A stretch of 64,000 bases of DNA from Polycladomyces abyssicola (lineage in GTDB: Bacteria > Bacillota > Bacilli > Thermoactinomycetales > JIR-001): positions 1,290,001 to 1,354,000 of the forward strand of contig NZ_AP024601.1 in assembly GCF_018326425.1 (NCBI RefSeq), in the 5' to 3' direction. The notes below the pieces were generated by a model that was not told the origin of the DNA, made no database searches, and was given only the letters and a program-made list of their open reading frames with translations. Made by a program: the position numbers and the translations under genes. How positions within the stretch are numbered: the first letter of the stretch is position 1; each line of letters starts with the position of its first letter. This document shows, piece after piece, positions 1 to 8,848 of this stretch.

Positions 1-3000
1 GCCGATATCATGATCTCGAAGTATTTCCGAAAAGCAGGCGTTCCGCAAAAGGACGAAAACGGAAATCCGATCTTGGATGAGAACGGGAATCCGGTAACCG
101 GACCGGAAACGAGCGTCAAGCAGGTAGTTCACCGTCTGGCCGGTTGCTGGCGGGACTGGGGAGAGCGTTACGGTTATTTCGATACCGAAGAGGACGCGCA
201 GGCGTTTTACGATGAATTGGTGTACATGATGCTGCATCAGATGGCTGCACCCAACTCGCCACAATGGTTTAACACGGGGCTGGCCTATGCCTATGGCATT
301 AAGGGGAAACCACAGGGTCACTATTATGTCGACCCCGAAACGGAAGAACTGAAACAGGGGGAAGACGCCTACAGCCGTCCGCAGCCGCACGCCTGTTTTA
401 TCCAATCCGTCGAGGACGATCTGGTGAACGAAGGCGGCATCATGGACCTGTGGGTGCGTGAAGCCCGCCTGTTCAAATACGGAAGCGGAACGGGCACCAA
501 CTTTTCCAACATCCGCGGCAAGGGTGAACCACTCTCCGGCGGGGGCACCTCTTCGGGATTGCTGTCGTTTCTCAAAATCGGTGACCGAGCCGCCGGTGCG
601 ATCAAGTCCGGTGGAACGACCCGTCGGGCGGCCAAAATGGTCTGTCTGGACATCGACCACCCGGATGTGGAGGAGTTCATCAACTGGAAGTCCAATGAAG
701 AGAAAAAAGTGCGTGCGTTGATCGCCGCCGGATACGATCCTTCCTTCAACGGCGAAGCGTATGAGACGGTATCCGGTCAAAACTCCAACAACTCGGTGCG
801 CGTCCCGCACGAGTTTTTCAAAGCGCTGGAGGAAGACGGCGGCTGGGCGCTCAAATACCGTACCAACGGCAAAACAGCCAAAGTCGTCTCTGCCCGTGAT
901 TTGTGGCGGCAGATCGGACAAGCCGCATGGGAATGTGCTGACCCCGGTGTGCAATACGACGGTACGATCAACGAATGGCACACCTGTCCGGCCGGTATGG
1001 ACGGCAAAGTGGGTGCACGTCACAACAGGATCAATGCATCCAACCCGTGCTCGGAGTACATGTTCCTCGACAATACGGCGTGTAACTTGGCGTCGCTCAA
1101 CCTGATGAAGTTTTTCGATGCGGACACTCGCAAATTTGACATCCCGGCATTCAAACACGCGGTGCGCCTCTGGACGATCGTGCTGGAGATTTCGGTACTG
1201 ATGGCGCAATATCCCTCCCGGGAAATCGCCAAGCTCTCCTATGAATACCGTACGCTGGGGCTGGGGTATGCCAACATCGGGACGTTGCTGATGGTCTCCG
1301 GCATTCCTTATGACTCCGAAGAGGCATTGGCGATCACCGGGGCGATCACGGCAATTATGACCGGAACCGCGTATGCCACCTCGGCTGAGATGGCCAAGGA
1401 GCTGGGACCGTTCAAAGCTTTTCCGATCAACCGGGAGCACATGTTGCGCGTGATCCGCAACCACAGGCGTGCGGCGTACAATGCTCCCGCGGAGGAATAT
1501 GAAGGATTGACCATCAAACCGATGGGCATCCATCCGACCAAATGCCCGCCGGATCTGCTTCAGGCGGCGCGGGAAAGTTGGGACGAGGCGCTGAAGCTGG
1601 GTGAACAATACGGGTATCGGAACGCCCAGACCACCCTGCTTGCGCCGACAGGCACGATCGGTCTGTTGATGGATTGCGACACGACGGGAATTGAGCCGGA
1701 TTTCGCCTTGGTGAAATTCAAGAAGCTGGCTGGCGGCGGGTACTTCAAAATCGCCAACCAATCGATCCGTCCGGCGCTGAAAAACCTGGGCTACACCGAG
1801 GAACAAATCGAGGATATCCTGCGCTACGTGATCGGAACGCTGACCCTGGACGGCGCTCCGCACATCAACCGCGAAACGCTGAAAGAAAAAGGGTTTACCG
1901 ATGAGGATCTGCGGAAGGTGGAAGAAAAACTGCCCACCGTGTTTGAATTGCCGTATGCGTTCACGGTGTGGACTTTGGGTGAGGAAACACTGCAACGGCT
2001 CGGGTTCCAACCGGAACAGTACAATGCACCGGATTTCGATCTCCTGCGGGAACTCGGCTTCACCCGTGAGCAGATCGAGGAAGCCAACGACGTCATCTGC
2101 GGCATGATGACGATCGAGGGGGCACCGCACCTGAAAGAGGAGCACTACCCCGTATTTGATACAGCCAATAAGTGTGGTAAACACGGTACGCGGTTTATCC
2201 ACTATATGGGCCACTTGCGGATGATGGCGGCCGCCCAGCCGTTCCTGAGCGGTGCGATTTCCAAAACGATCAACATGCCGGAATCGGCCACAGTGGAGGA
2301 TATCTGTCATGCCTACCTGGAAGGGTGGAAATTGGGGCTGAAGGCAGTGGCGCTCTACCGTGACGGTTCGAAAAGCTCACAACCGCTCAACGCCCGGGGC
2401 GATAATCGGGAAAAAGAAGAAGAGCCGACGGAAGTGCCCGAAACGGCAGAAGCTTATGCTGCCGCTTCCCAGCTGCGGGAAGTGTTCGCGGACGGCCACG
2501 TCCCCAGCGTGCGGCGCCGCCTCCCGCGCAAACGGGATGGATTTACGCAGGAAGCACGCATTGCGGGTCAAAAGGTGTTTGTCCGTACCGGGGAATATCC
2601 GGACGGCTCGCTGGGTGAGATTTTTATCGACATGCACAAGGCAGGGAGCACGATGCGCGGCTTGTTGGACGCCTTCGCCGTGGCAGTCTCGCTCGGTCTG
2701 CAACATGGCGTCCCGTTGGAGAAGTACGTCAACTCCATGACGTTTACCCGCTTTGAACCGGCCGGTACGGTAGACCACCCCAACATCAAAATGGCTACAT
2801 CCGTGATCGATTACGTATTCCGCTTGTTGGGTATGGAATACTTGGGCCGTACCGATTTCGTGCAAGTGCCGCCGAAAAAAGAAGAACTGCGCTGTTATGT
2901 CAACGAGCAAAAACGGAAACAACAGGCCGAAGCCAAAGAAGAAACCAGCTCCACCCGGGCATCGGCCGAAGTGGAACAGGGATATCGCGAAGTGACCGGG

Positions 3001-3147
3001 ACGCAGGAACTCGGCAATAACCAGAACATCGAAGCGATCCGGGCCAGCAGCGGCGCACCGTTGTGTATTGAGTGCGGAGGCATGACCAAGCGGAATGGCT
3101 CTTGCTATGTCTGCCTCGACTGCGGCGCCACCACCGGCTGTTCCTGA
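1..3147 (+). CDS. nrdJ: Adenosylcobalamin-dependent (class II) ribonucleotide reductase, 5' end cut by window
   Basis: Cytosolic enzyme that reduces ribonucleotides to deoxyribonucleotides with adenosylcobalamin as radical source. The frame is open from base 1; the first ATG is at base 10, but the residues there (SKYFRKAG) already belong to the conserved catalytic region, so about the first 100 residues lie outside the window. Visible family marks (numbered from base 10): PHACFIQS near 125, the substrate-loop motif NPCSEY near 345, APTGTIGLL and CDTTGIEPDF around 547-565, and a Cys-rich tail (CIECGG, CYVCLDCG, GCS at the very end) that recycles the active-site disulfide. Monocistronic as far as seen, closed by a GC-rich hairpin. 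A B12 riboswitch, if present, would be upstream of the window. Family assignment is very secure. Confidence 0.95.
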   Translation, partial: ADIMISKYFRKAGVPQKDENGNPILDENGNPVTGPETSVKQVVHRLAGCWRDWGERYGYFDTEEDAQAFYDELVYMMLHQMAAPNSPQWFNTGLAYAYGIKGKPQGHYYVDPETEELKQGEDAYSRPQPHACFIQSVEDDLVNEGGIMDLWVREARLFKYGSGTGTNFSNIRGKGEPLSGGGTSSGLLSFLKIGDRAAGAIKSGGTTRRAAKMVCLDIDHPDVEEFINWKSNEEKKVRALIAAGYDPSFNGEAYETVSGQNSNNSVRVPHEFFKALEEDGGWALKYRTNGKTAKVVSARDLWRQIGQAAWECADPGVQYDGTINEWHTCPAGMDGKVGARHNRINASNPCSEYMFLDNTACNLASLNLMKFFDADTRKFDIPAFKHAVRLWTIVLEISVLMAQYPSREIAKLSYEYRTLGLGYANIGTLLMVSGIPYDSEEALAITGAITAIMTGTAYATSAEMAKELGPFKAFPINREHMLRVIRNHRRAAYNAPAEEYEGLTIKPMGIHPTKCPPDLLQAARESWDEALKLGEQYGYRNAQTTLLAPTGTIGLLMDCDTTGIEPDFALVKFKKLAGGGYFKIANQSIRPALKNLGYTEEQIEDILRYVIGTLTLDGAPHINRETLKEKGFTDEDLRKVEEKLPTVFELPYAFTVWTLGEETLQRLGFQPEQYNAPDFDLLRELGFTREQIEEANDVICGMMTIEGAPHLKEEHYPVFDTANKCGKHGTRFIHYMGHLRMMAAAQPFLSGAISKTINMPESATVEDICHAYLEGWKLGLKAVALYRDGSKSSQPLNARGDNREKEEEPTEVPETAEAYAAASQLREVFADGHVPSVRRRLPRKRDGFTQEARIAGQKVFVRTGEYPDGSLGEIFIDMHKAGSTMRGLLDAFAVAVSLGLQHGVPLEKYVNSMTFTRFEPAGTVDHPNIKMATSVIDYVFRLLGMEYLGRTDFVQVPPKKEELRCYVNEQKRKQQAEAKEETSSTRASAEVEQGYREVTGTQELGNNQNIEAIRASSGAPLCIECGGMTKRNGSCYVCLDCGATTGCS

Positions 3148-3153
3148 TCGTTT

Positions 3154-3188
3154 GCGGCCGTACCCCGTGAGGGTGCGGCCGCTGTTTT
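3154..3188. terminator. Bidirectional terminator between nrdJ and the GDSL esterase
   Basis: Stem GCGGCCG-t-ACCC / GGGT-GCGGCCGC with a 5-nt loop, followed by TGTTTT on the + strand. It sits between the two convergent stop codons and probably serves both genes. Confidence 0.7.
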
Positions 3189-3847
3189 CATAGAAACGAG
3201 ATCGTCTCCCACAGTTCCTGGGCGATCAGCTCATGTCCCCGTTCATTGGGGTGTACGGGGTTTCTGGTGATGAGGGGCACATAGTTCTCCAGCCGACCGG
3301 TTTGGTATCCATCAATGAACAGGGGTTCCATCCCCTGAAATAAGTCATAAATATTGACGACGGTGATGTTCCATAGTGTAGATACATCGGCAGTCACCTG
3401 ATTGAGTACGGGCACCCAAGTGTTGGGCAATGCTGAATGGGGAAACGGATTGTAGAGGTTCAAGGCATAAACGGAAACGGGGGACAGCCTGCGGATTTGT
3501 TTGTACAGAAGATGCAGGTTGTTTCCGTAGGTGGAGATCACTTGATTGAACACATTGGGATTTCGGGTCAGCAGATATTTGACATGAGCCAATATGAGAT
3601 CATTGCCTCCAATATACACCGTAATCAGTCGGGCATTCTGGATAGCCATACGGGTCGAGAGCCAAGTGGATGCCTGGAGCAAGTCCCCGCTTGTCCACCC
3701 TTTCTTGCTGATGGTATATAATTTGGCCGGCAGTCCTATGTGTTTCAACCGTTTGGTCAGCCGGTGTGCGTATCCTATTCGGCGGGGTGCATTGTACCCG
3801 GCAGTGATGGAGTCGCCCAATGCGGTGTAAACAAAATGTTGTGCCAT
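3188..3847 (-). CDS. SGNH/GDSL-family esterase or lipase
   Basis: A 219-residue hydrolase of the SGNH fold. Block I with the nucleophile Ser is GDSITAGYN near the N-terminus (residues 11-19); block III is GGND (about residues 99-102); the C-terminal catalytic Asp/His pair is probably in NPVHPNERGH (about 195-204). No signal peptide is visible, so it is likely cytoplasmic; the substrate (acyl ester or acetylated sugar) cannot be told from sequence. The ATG at 3847 follows a run of GGGGAGGGGAGG, a good ribosome-binding site. It is transcribed toward nrdJ and shares a terminator with it. Confidence 0.88.
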   Translation of the reverse strand: MAQHFVYTALGDSITAGYNAPRRIGYAHRLTKRLKHIGLPAKLYTISKKGWTSGDLLQASTWLSTRMAIQNARLITVYIGGNDLILAHVKYLLTRNPNVFNQVISTYGNNLHLLYKQIRRLSPVSVYALNLYNPFPHSALPNTWVPVLNQVTADVSTLWNITVVNIYDLFQGMEPLFIDGYQTGRLENYVPLITRNPVHPNERGHELIAQELWETISFL

Positions 3848-3934
3848 CGCCTCCCCTCCCCGGAAACTTAAGGATAGTCGGTCGTTTCCTGTTATATGAA
3901 TATGTCGAAACGGGAAGAAAAGGAAGGGCTTTCG

Positions 3935-3943
3935 TGGTATAAT
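3935..3943 (+). promoter_or_regulatory. Extended -10 promoter for the metallophosphoesterase gene
   Basis: TGGTATAAT fits an extended -10 element (TGnTATAAT) of sigma-A; no good -35 is seen. It lies about 40 bases before the TTG start at 3982. Confidence 0.5.
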
Positions 3944-3981
3944 GGCAACAGTTTCAAGTCAGGAGAAGGGCGTGTACCAGA

Positions 3982-4740
3982 TTGACCATCTATGCCATCA
4001 GCGATTTGCATTTATCGTTCAACAAACCGGTGACGTTGTACGGGATCGACCATGACCGTGACGTGACCAAGCCGATGGATGTGTTCGGCTGGGAACGCCA
4101 CTACGACCGAATCCGAGATCAGTGGTTGGAAGTGGTAAAACCGGAGGATACGGTACTGATCCCGGGCGATATCAGTTGGGCGATGAAAATCGAAACGGCG
4201 AAAAACGATTTTGGCTGGATTGCCCAACTGCCGGGAAAAAAGGTTCTCTCTCCCGGCAACCACTGCTACTACGTTTCCAGCAAAAAAAAGGTACGCGAGG
4301 CGATGCCGGAGGGAATGTACTGGATCGATGCCGATTACACAGTGGTGGAAGGGTGTGTTGTGGCCGGCACGCGTGGTTGGACTTTGCCGGGGGACCATCG
4401 CTTTTGGGATGAAGAGCGGGATCGCTCTATCTATGAACGGCAGGTGGGGCGACTGCGGCTTGCATTGGAAGCGGCGGTAAAAGCGGAGCCTGACAAGCCG
4501 ATCATCGTGATGCTCCACTACCCGCCGGTCACCAAACATGTCCGCAGCTCGGGTTTCTTTGATGTGATGAAGGAATTTGGCGTCTCCACCTGCGTGTACG
4601 GTCATCTGCACGGAAAAGCGGCCGAAGAAGCGGTACAGGGAGAATATGAAGGGATTGACTTGCAACTGGTTGCGTGCGATTATCTGGATTTCAGGCCGGT
4701 ACAGGTGAGGGTGCCGGGGGTGGATCACAGGAACGAATAG
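3982..4740 (+). CDS. Metallophosphoesterase
   Basis: A 252-residue calcineurin-like phosphoesterase binding two metal ions, presumably cytosolic. All five family motifs are present in order: DLHLS at residues 7-11, GDISWAM at about 60, GNHCYY at about 91, HYPP at about 178, and GHLHG at about 212. The substrate (nucleotide, phosphoprotein or phospholipid) is unknown. The start is TTG: the ORF has no in-frame ATG before the first motif, and GGAGAAGGG lies about 11 bases upstream. It is a single-gene unit with an extended -10 promoter and a strong terminator. Confidence 0.9.
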   Translation: MTIYAISDLHLSFNKPVTLYGIDHDRDVTKPMDVFGWERHYDRIRDQWLEVVKPEDTVLIPGDISWAMKIETAKNDFGWIAQLPGKKVLSPGNHCYYVSSKKKVREAMPEGMYWIDADYTVVEGCVVAGTRGWTLPGDHRFWDEERDRSIYERQVGRLRLALEAAVKAEPDKPIIVMLHYPPVTKHVRSSGFFDVMKEFGVSTCVYGHLHGKAAEEAVQGEYEGIDLQLVACDYLDFRPVQVRVPGVDHRNE

Positions 4741-5063
4741 GTCGCTGATCCATCGATATAGATTGGGTGTGCTTTTTTCCTCCCCATGGAAAAAGGCACA
4801 CCCGTTTTTTTTGGTGAATGACCAGTTGATCATATGAGAGGTAACATTCGTTTAGACTCTACCATTCCGTTGATGGGGACATGGAAGCGTGAAACCGGAT
4901 TCGCCGCTGACGCCACAAGAAATGGCGTTTTTTATTGTCAAATACCTGAGAACAGGAAGGGGATATTTGGCAGTGTCCAGAATACGTTACCAACCATGGT
5001 TTGATCAAAAGATGAGGTGTGAGGGATCATGCCTACTACCCAAAATCAGACAGAAAGGTGAGC
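4741..5063. other. Gene-free stretch holding two terminators
   Basis: Contains the terminator at 4765-4812 and a second hairpin at 4910-4933 (ACGCCA, 7-nt loop, TGGCGT, then six T). The second one lies only 130 bases before the O-antigen-ligase start, so it could be an attenuator for that gene, but no riboswitch class or leader-peptide pattern was recognised. A 96-aa ORF here (4889-5179) has no coding character. Confidence 0.5.
4765..4812 (+). terminator. Rho-independent terminator after the metallophosphoesterase
   Basis: GGGTGTGC pairs with GCACACCC, extended by TTTTTCC/GGAAAAA, and is followed by a run of eight T. Confidence 0.88.
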
Positions 5064-6485
5064 ATGTTGAGTTCACTGATGTTACCGAGACAACAGTGGT
5101 TGGAAAAGCTGTTTTATGCGATGATCGCGTTCGCCTTATTGGGCCCCACGTTGCGAGTTCCTCTTATTCCAGGGTTTAAGTTGACGTTTTTCCGCGTCGC
5201 TTTCTTTGCCTTGGCGGTGGCGTTGATCCTGCGCTGGGTCAACGACAAAAGGATCGAAGCCTCCCATATGTACCGCATTCGATGGTACTGGGCGTTTTTC
5301 GCCTTTTGGGTTGCCTATGCTGCCATTTCCCTCACTTGGGTGATCGACCTTGGAAGAGGGATCAAGTATCTCACGTTCCTGTTGATGATGACGCTTCTCT
5401 GTTTGTCGTTTCCTTTCTTCGCCAATACGGAGAAGCAGTTCTGGCAGACGATGCGCACGCTGTTTTGGGTGTTTTTCGCCATCGTGGCCTTTGGTCTTTT
5501 TGAATCGATCACCTTTTTCCATTTGCCGTCTTCCCGTTATTGGTTGGACGATGCACCCAACATCACCTCCGTATTTAGAAACCAGAACGACCTGGCCACG
5601 GCGATTACGCTGGCCCTGCCGTTTCTCGGGACATCGCTGTACATGTTCAAGGCAAACCGCCGCACCAAGGTACTGGCGTATATCACCGTGATTGTCGCCT
5701 CGTATTGCCTCTTGGCGACCGGTTCACGCTCCAACACGATGTTAGCCCTGCCGCTCATCCTGTTGGTGTGGGCTGTCTCGTTGCCGTTCACAGTGGACCG
5801 GGAGAAGCTGAAGAAAAATTTCCTGCGGGGGTTGAGTGTTTTCCTCTCCATCGTTCTGATCGTCGGGCTGTTGAACGTCAGCTTGCTTTCCGGTGGAAAG
5901 AACAGCTCGCGGGCCAAATTGGCCAGCACGTTCGGCATCTTCCTTGACTTGAAAGGGGATTGGAAAGTCCCGACCGATGAGGAAGGTGTCTCAGAAGGGG
6001 AAGGAACGGGCGGAACCAGTATCACCGTGCGTCAAACCCTCTTGTTGTACGGGCTGAAGTATCTGCAGGAAAGCAATTATATGGGCGTCGGGGCCGGCAA
6101 TGTGGAAGCTCACAATGAAACCAAGTTGGGTAAAGGCATCAATACAGTCAACATCCATAACTGGTGGGCAGAGGTGTCTGTCAACTTCGGTGTGCTGATT
6201 TTCGTCATGTACATGGCGCTGTATTTCGGCCTGTTACATTGGTTGTGGCGATTGGCCAGTATGAAACGTTCTCCCCACGTATCACCGCTCATCCGCTGGG
6301 GGGCACTGTCCAGCTTATTGTCTCTGACCGGCTTCTTGATCGGCGGAGTTGCACCGAGTACCTGCATCCACTTCACGCCGATGTGGATTTCCTACGGGGT
6401 GGCGTTGGCTGTGGTCGTGCTTGGTGAACAGTACGGAAAAAGACAGAAAAGGTGCCGAAGGCATCTACCGTCGACAGGTGAATGA
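5064..6485 (+). CDS. O-antigen ligase / polymerase family membrane protein (Wzy/WaaL type)
   Basis: About 473 residues, strongly hydrophobic, with roughly ten or more membrane spans and a large extracytoplasmic loop (about residues 285-360) that contains the conserved VGAGN and HN-W motifs (GVGAGN, then NIHNWWAEV). Proteins of this family polymerise or transfer undecaprenyl-linked glycans outside the membrane; in a Gram-positive this means a secreted or wall polysaccharide. The ORF can be read from a GTG at 5019, but ATG 5064 has AAAGGTGA just upstream, so I prefer it. No glycosyltransferases are adjacent, so the glycan is unknown. Confidence 0.85.
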   Translation: MLSSLMLPRQQWLEKLFYAMIAFALLGPTLRVPLIPGFKLTFFRVAFFALAVALILRWVNDKRIEASHMYRIRWYWAFFAFWVAYAAISLTWVIDLGRGIKYLTFLLMMTLLCLSFPFFANTEKQFWQTMRTLFWVFFAIVAFGLFESITFFHLPSSRYWLDDAPNITSVFRNQNDLATAITLALPFLGTSLYMFKANRRTKVLAYITVIVASYCLLATGSRSNTMLALPLILLVWAVSLPFTVDREKLKKNFLRGLSVFLSIVLIVGLLNVSLLSGGKNSSRAKLASTFGIFLDLKGDWKVPTDEEGVSEGEGTGGTSITVRQTLLLYGLKYLQESNYMGVGAGNVEAHNETKLGKGINTVNIHNWWAEVSVNFGVLIFVMYMALYFGLLHWLWRLASMKRSPHVSPLIRWGALSSLLSLTGFLIGGVAPSTCIHFTPMWISYGVALAVVVLGEQYGKRQKRCRRHLPSTGE

Positions 6486-6636
6486 ATGGTGTCATGATCG
6501 ACTGGCTCCGAAACACCCGGAATTCCTTCGTCACTCTCCAAAGTATTTGGTCCTCGAGGTGTAAGGACTACACAGGTCACATTGGAGTGACAGCCCCCGA
6601 GAAGGAAATCTGTCCCATGTTGGAGGGGATGAAGCA

Positions 6637-6813
6637 ATGAACCGCCGTCTGTACACATGGGAAGGGGGACCAGACAGGAAACAGCTGATGAAATTCGCTA
6701 AGCGGTTGGAAAAGATCATATTAACCCAGGTGTGGTTTGGTGTTTTGCTGAAGATAATCGCTAAAGCGCATGCCGCGAGCAAAAACGGATACCCCCCGCA
6801 GAAATTGGGATGA
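6637..6813 (+). CDS. Small hypothetical protein, 58 aa
   Basis: Unrecognised. ATG 6637 follows GGAGGGG with 8 bases spacing, an excellent ribosome-binding site. The product starts MNRRLYTWEGG, is basic (many Lys/Arg), has an amphipathic or hydrophobic middle (EKIILTQVWFGVLLKIIAKA, about residues 26-45) and ends PPQKLG. The composition and start signal argue for a real gene, perhaps a membrane-associated small protein. It is followed by a hairpin at 6848-6880. Confidence 0.5.
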   Translation: MNRRLYTWEGGPDRKQLMKFAKRLEKIILTQVWFGVLLKIIAKAHAASKNGYPPQKLG

Positions 6814-6847
6814 AAATACTATTAACAGACTGATGAGGAGTTGAATG

Positions 6848-6880
6848 AAAACCGTGGGATAATCGTCTCTCGGTTTTTTC
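6848..6880 (+). terminator. Probable terminator after the 58-aa ORF
   Basis: AAAACCGtGGGA / TCTCtCGGTTTT stem with a 6-nt loop, ending in a T-rich tract. Confidence 0.55.
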
Positions 6881-6973
6881 TTGTGTCATCGTTGTTGTAA
6901 GAGTACAATCTCCTTTTTGATTGCTTTGTAGGAGTCTCTGTAAGGAAAATAGTCTTATGGCATTCTTTGTATA

Positions 6974-7002
6974 TTGACGTAGGGATGACAGGTTATTACA
7001 AT
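6974..7002 (+). promoter_or_regulatory. Sigma-A promoter of the DoxX-like gene
   Basis: TTGACG, 17-base spacer, TACAAT: a near-consensus vegetative promoter. The predicted start of transcription (about 7009) falls inside the operator palindrome that follows. Confidence 0.75.
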
Positions 7003-7007
7003 CACAT

Positions 7008-7036
7008 TTGTAAATGATTATTATTCTCATTTACAA
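7008..7036 (+). promoter_or_regulatory. Fur-type operator palindrome upstream of the DoxX-like gene
   Basis: Perfect 10-bp inverted repeat TTGTAAATGA / TCATTTACAA with a 9-base spacer. Its core at 7015-7029 (TGATTATTATTCTCA) matches the Bacillus Fur 7-1-7 box TGATAATnATTATCA at 12 of 14 defined positions. It covers the expected transcription start, so binding would block the promoter. Zur and PerR boxes share the same architecture and fit less well. Confidence 0.6.
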
Positions 7037-7046
7037 GGTGATGAAT

Positions 7047-7628
7047 ATGATGAAGTCAATGGTGATGGCGGCACAAAAGGATGCAATCGGTGGTAATGGA
7101 AGACCGTTTGTCGGTGTGAGGGAAATGGTATTTCAAAGTCTGGTGACGTTGATGCGCGTTTTGTTTGGTGTAGCGTGGTTTCTTGCAGGTGTCACCAAAA
7201 TTGTGGAAAAGAAGTGGTTCAGCCAACCAGGTGTATTTTTGAAAGGGTATTTGACAGAGTCTCTGACGAAACCAAACGTTCCTGAATTTTATAAATATTT
7301 CATCCAGCATGTAGCTTTGAAACACGTCATGTTCTTCAACTATACGATTCCGGTCGTGCAAATGGTGGTAGGGCTGTTTCTCATTCTCGGACTTCTGATT
7401 GTACCCTCCGTGCTGATTTGTCTGTTCATGCACGTGAACTTCATCTTGTCCGGGAACATGAATCTCATCAGTCTGATTTTATACACCAGCGCATTCGGCA
7501 TTTTGCTTTGTTTGGATCGCGTATATGTGTTGAGCTGGGATCGTAATCTCGGATTGGAAAATCTGTGGGTGAGAAAACGGAGAAAGCGGAGTATGCGTGG
7601 GAATATCTCGATTGTTCAGGGAAGCTGA
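7047..7628 (+). CDS. DoxX-family integral membrane protein
   Basis: About 193 residues with four hydrophobic spans (roughly residues 30-50, 90-110, 112-130, 135-155) and the DoxX N-terminal pattern ending GVAWFLAGVTKIVEK. DoxX/DoxD relatives occur as subunits of quinone-linked oxidoreductases or as partners in redox stress complexes; the specific reaction here is unknown. Several ATGs are close together (7041, 7047, 7050); 7047 gives the best distance from AAGGTG. The promoter and Fur-type palindrome just upstream suggest induction under iron (or related metal) limitation. Confidence 0.8.
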   Translation: MMKSMVMAAQKDAIGGNGRPFVGVREMVFQSLVTLMRVLFGVAWFLAGVTKIVEKKWFSQPGVFLKGYLTESLTKPNVPEFYKYFIQHVALKHVMFFNYTIPVVQMVVGLFLILGLLIVPSVLICLFMHVNFILSGNMNLISLILYTSAFGILLCLDRVYVLSWDRNLGLENLWVRKRRKRSMRGNISIVQGS

Positions 7629-7731
7629 TTTGACCAATCAATATTGATGTGAAGATTAGAAGACTGAAAATGTGTTTTTCATACGTTTCCCATTTCTCGA
7701 GTAAAACTCGAAATGATACAATAAAATCAGG

Positions 7732-7760
7732 ATCCCCCGTACATAGGTAGGGGGATTTTT
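7732..7760. terminator. Terminator after the DoxX-like gene
   Basis: ATCCCCC / GGGGGAT with an 11-base loop followed by TTTTTG on the + strand; the reverse reading has a weaker T tract and could end the remnant at 7765-7929. Confidence 0.7.
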
Positions 7761-7764
7761 GTGT

Positions 7765-7929
7765 TTATTCAACCGATGCTTGCACATCAATCCGATCGCC
7801 TTTTGACAGTGACCGATACATTGATGAAAATTTCCTGAACTAAATCTGGCGCCGGTGCAGGATCCCTGAATTCCCCCGTATTAGTCTGAATGGAAGAAGG
7901 AGCGTCCTGCGACGAAGTTTTTCACTCAT
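7765..7929 (-). pseudogene. Possible frameshifted small gene, 54 codons
   Basis: Read on the minus strand, the start MSEK, the middle QTNTGEFRDPAPAPDLVQEI plus FINVSVTVK, and the end GDRIDVQASVE lie in three successive frames, joined if one base is added in one A-run and one removed in another. The net length stays a multiple of three (165 bases). The stitched product has coding-like composition and a plausible TACAAT upstream, but there is no good ribosome-binding site. It could be decay, a sequencing error in A-runs, or chance. Confidence 0.35.
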
Positions 7930-8024
7930 GAAGGACTTTTTCTTTTACAGTACTCTATTGTACCATGAATAAGAGAACGTACATGGGCAATCAACCCATA
8001 CCAAGTAGAGGAGTGAACCTTCAC

Positions 8025-8507
8025 ATGAAAACGACTGATTTATGTGATCAATTTCCTGACCGAGTCCATGTTTGCGAGATTTTTTTTCAATCTTTCGGCA
8101 AGAGAAAAATGTTCAGCGGGGAAATCTATACGGTGAGGGTTTTTGAAGATAATGTCCTAGTCAAACAAGCTCTCGAAACCATTCCAGCGGGTTCCGTTCT
8201 CGTTGTGGACGGCGGCGGCTCCAAGAAATGTGCACTCTTGGGGGACAGGTTGGCGGGAATCGCGGTGAACAGGGGACTTTCCGGAATTATTGTCCATGGA
8301 TGTATTCGGGATTCGGCAGACATCGCGCAATTGGATATTGGTGTGCTCGCGCTTGGAACCAATCCGCGAAAAAGCCGCAAAGAGGGAAAGGGAGAAACGA
8401 ACATTCCCGTTTCTTTTGCTGGAGTCGATTGGGAACCAGGTCATTATGTGTATGTCGACGAAGACGGGGTCATCGTGGCAAGCGAACAGTTGGTACTTGG
8501 AGAATGA
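8025..8507 (+). CDS. RraA-family protein (regulator of RNase E fold / HMG aldolase-like)
   Basis: 160 residues, the usual length of the RraA fold. The conserved metal/substrate core is present: GGGSKKCALLGD (about 66-77), a central NRGLSGIIVHGCIRD (about 85-99) and the later GxxPxxS-type stretch GTNPRKS. Members either bind RNase E or act as class II aldolases/oxaloacetate decarboxylases; RNase E is usually absent in this group of Firmicutes, so a small-molecule lyase role is more likely (inference). ATG 8025 is chosen over an upstream ATG at 7965 because AGAGGAG sits 8-10 bases before it and homologs begin there. Confidence 0.85.
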   Translation: MKTTDLCDQFPDRVHVCEIFFQSFGKRKMFSGEIYTVRVFEDNVLVKQALETIPAGSVLVVDGGGSKKCALLGDRLAGIAVNRGLSGIIVHGCIRDSADIAQLDIGVLALGTNPRKSRKEGKGETNIPVSFAGVDWEPGHYVYVDEDGVIVASEQLVLGE

Positions 8508-8763
8508 GGCCTTGGGGGATCGATGTTTGAGCCCTTTCATGGTTCACTACGTAAAAACCTCCACTATCTTGTGGGTATGATTACACCCCAATAAGGGAAG
8601 GGATTCATTCACCTTCGTGTCTATGGGCAGGTATATGAGTCTAACCCACGAGGATCAATCCTTATGAAAGTATTTAAACAACTTGTCAAAGAACCTAATT
8701 TCGTCACCATATCATTCGAGAGAAAGCGGAGGTGATCCAAGCACTGTATACCTTTTTCGCTTA

Positions 8764-8794
8764 AGAAAAAGAACCCCCTTCTAAACACGGGGGT
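8764..8794 (-). terminator. Minus-strand terminator downstream of the Cys/Gly-repeat gene
   Basis: ACCCCC / GGGGGT stem with 10-base loop followed by TTCTTTTTC on the minus strand; the nearest upstream minus-strand gene is the bacteriocin-like precursor. Confidence 0.5.
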
Positions 8795-8848
8795 ACAGCT
8801 TAATCTCAAATTGCCCCTGTTTTCTCCACTCTTTTTTCCGTAGATATG

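Noticed and set aside
4889-5179. 96-codon ORF before the O-antigen ligase.
   Set aside because: Runs through a terminator hairpin and overlaps the ligase start out of frame; no family resemblance.
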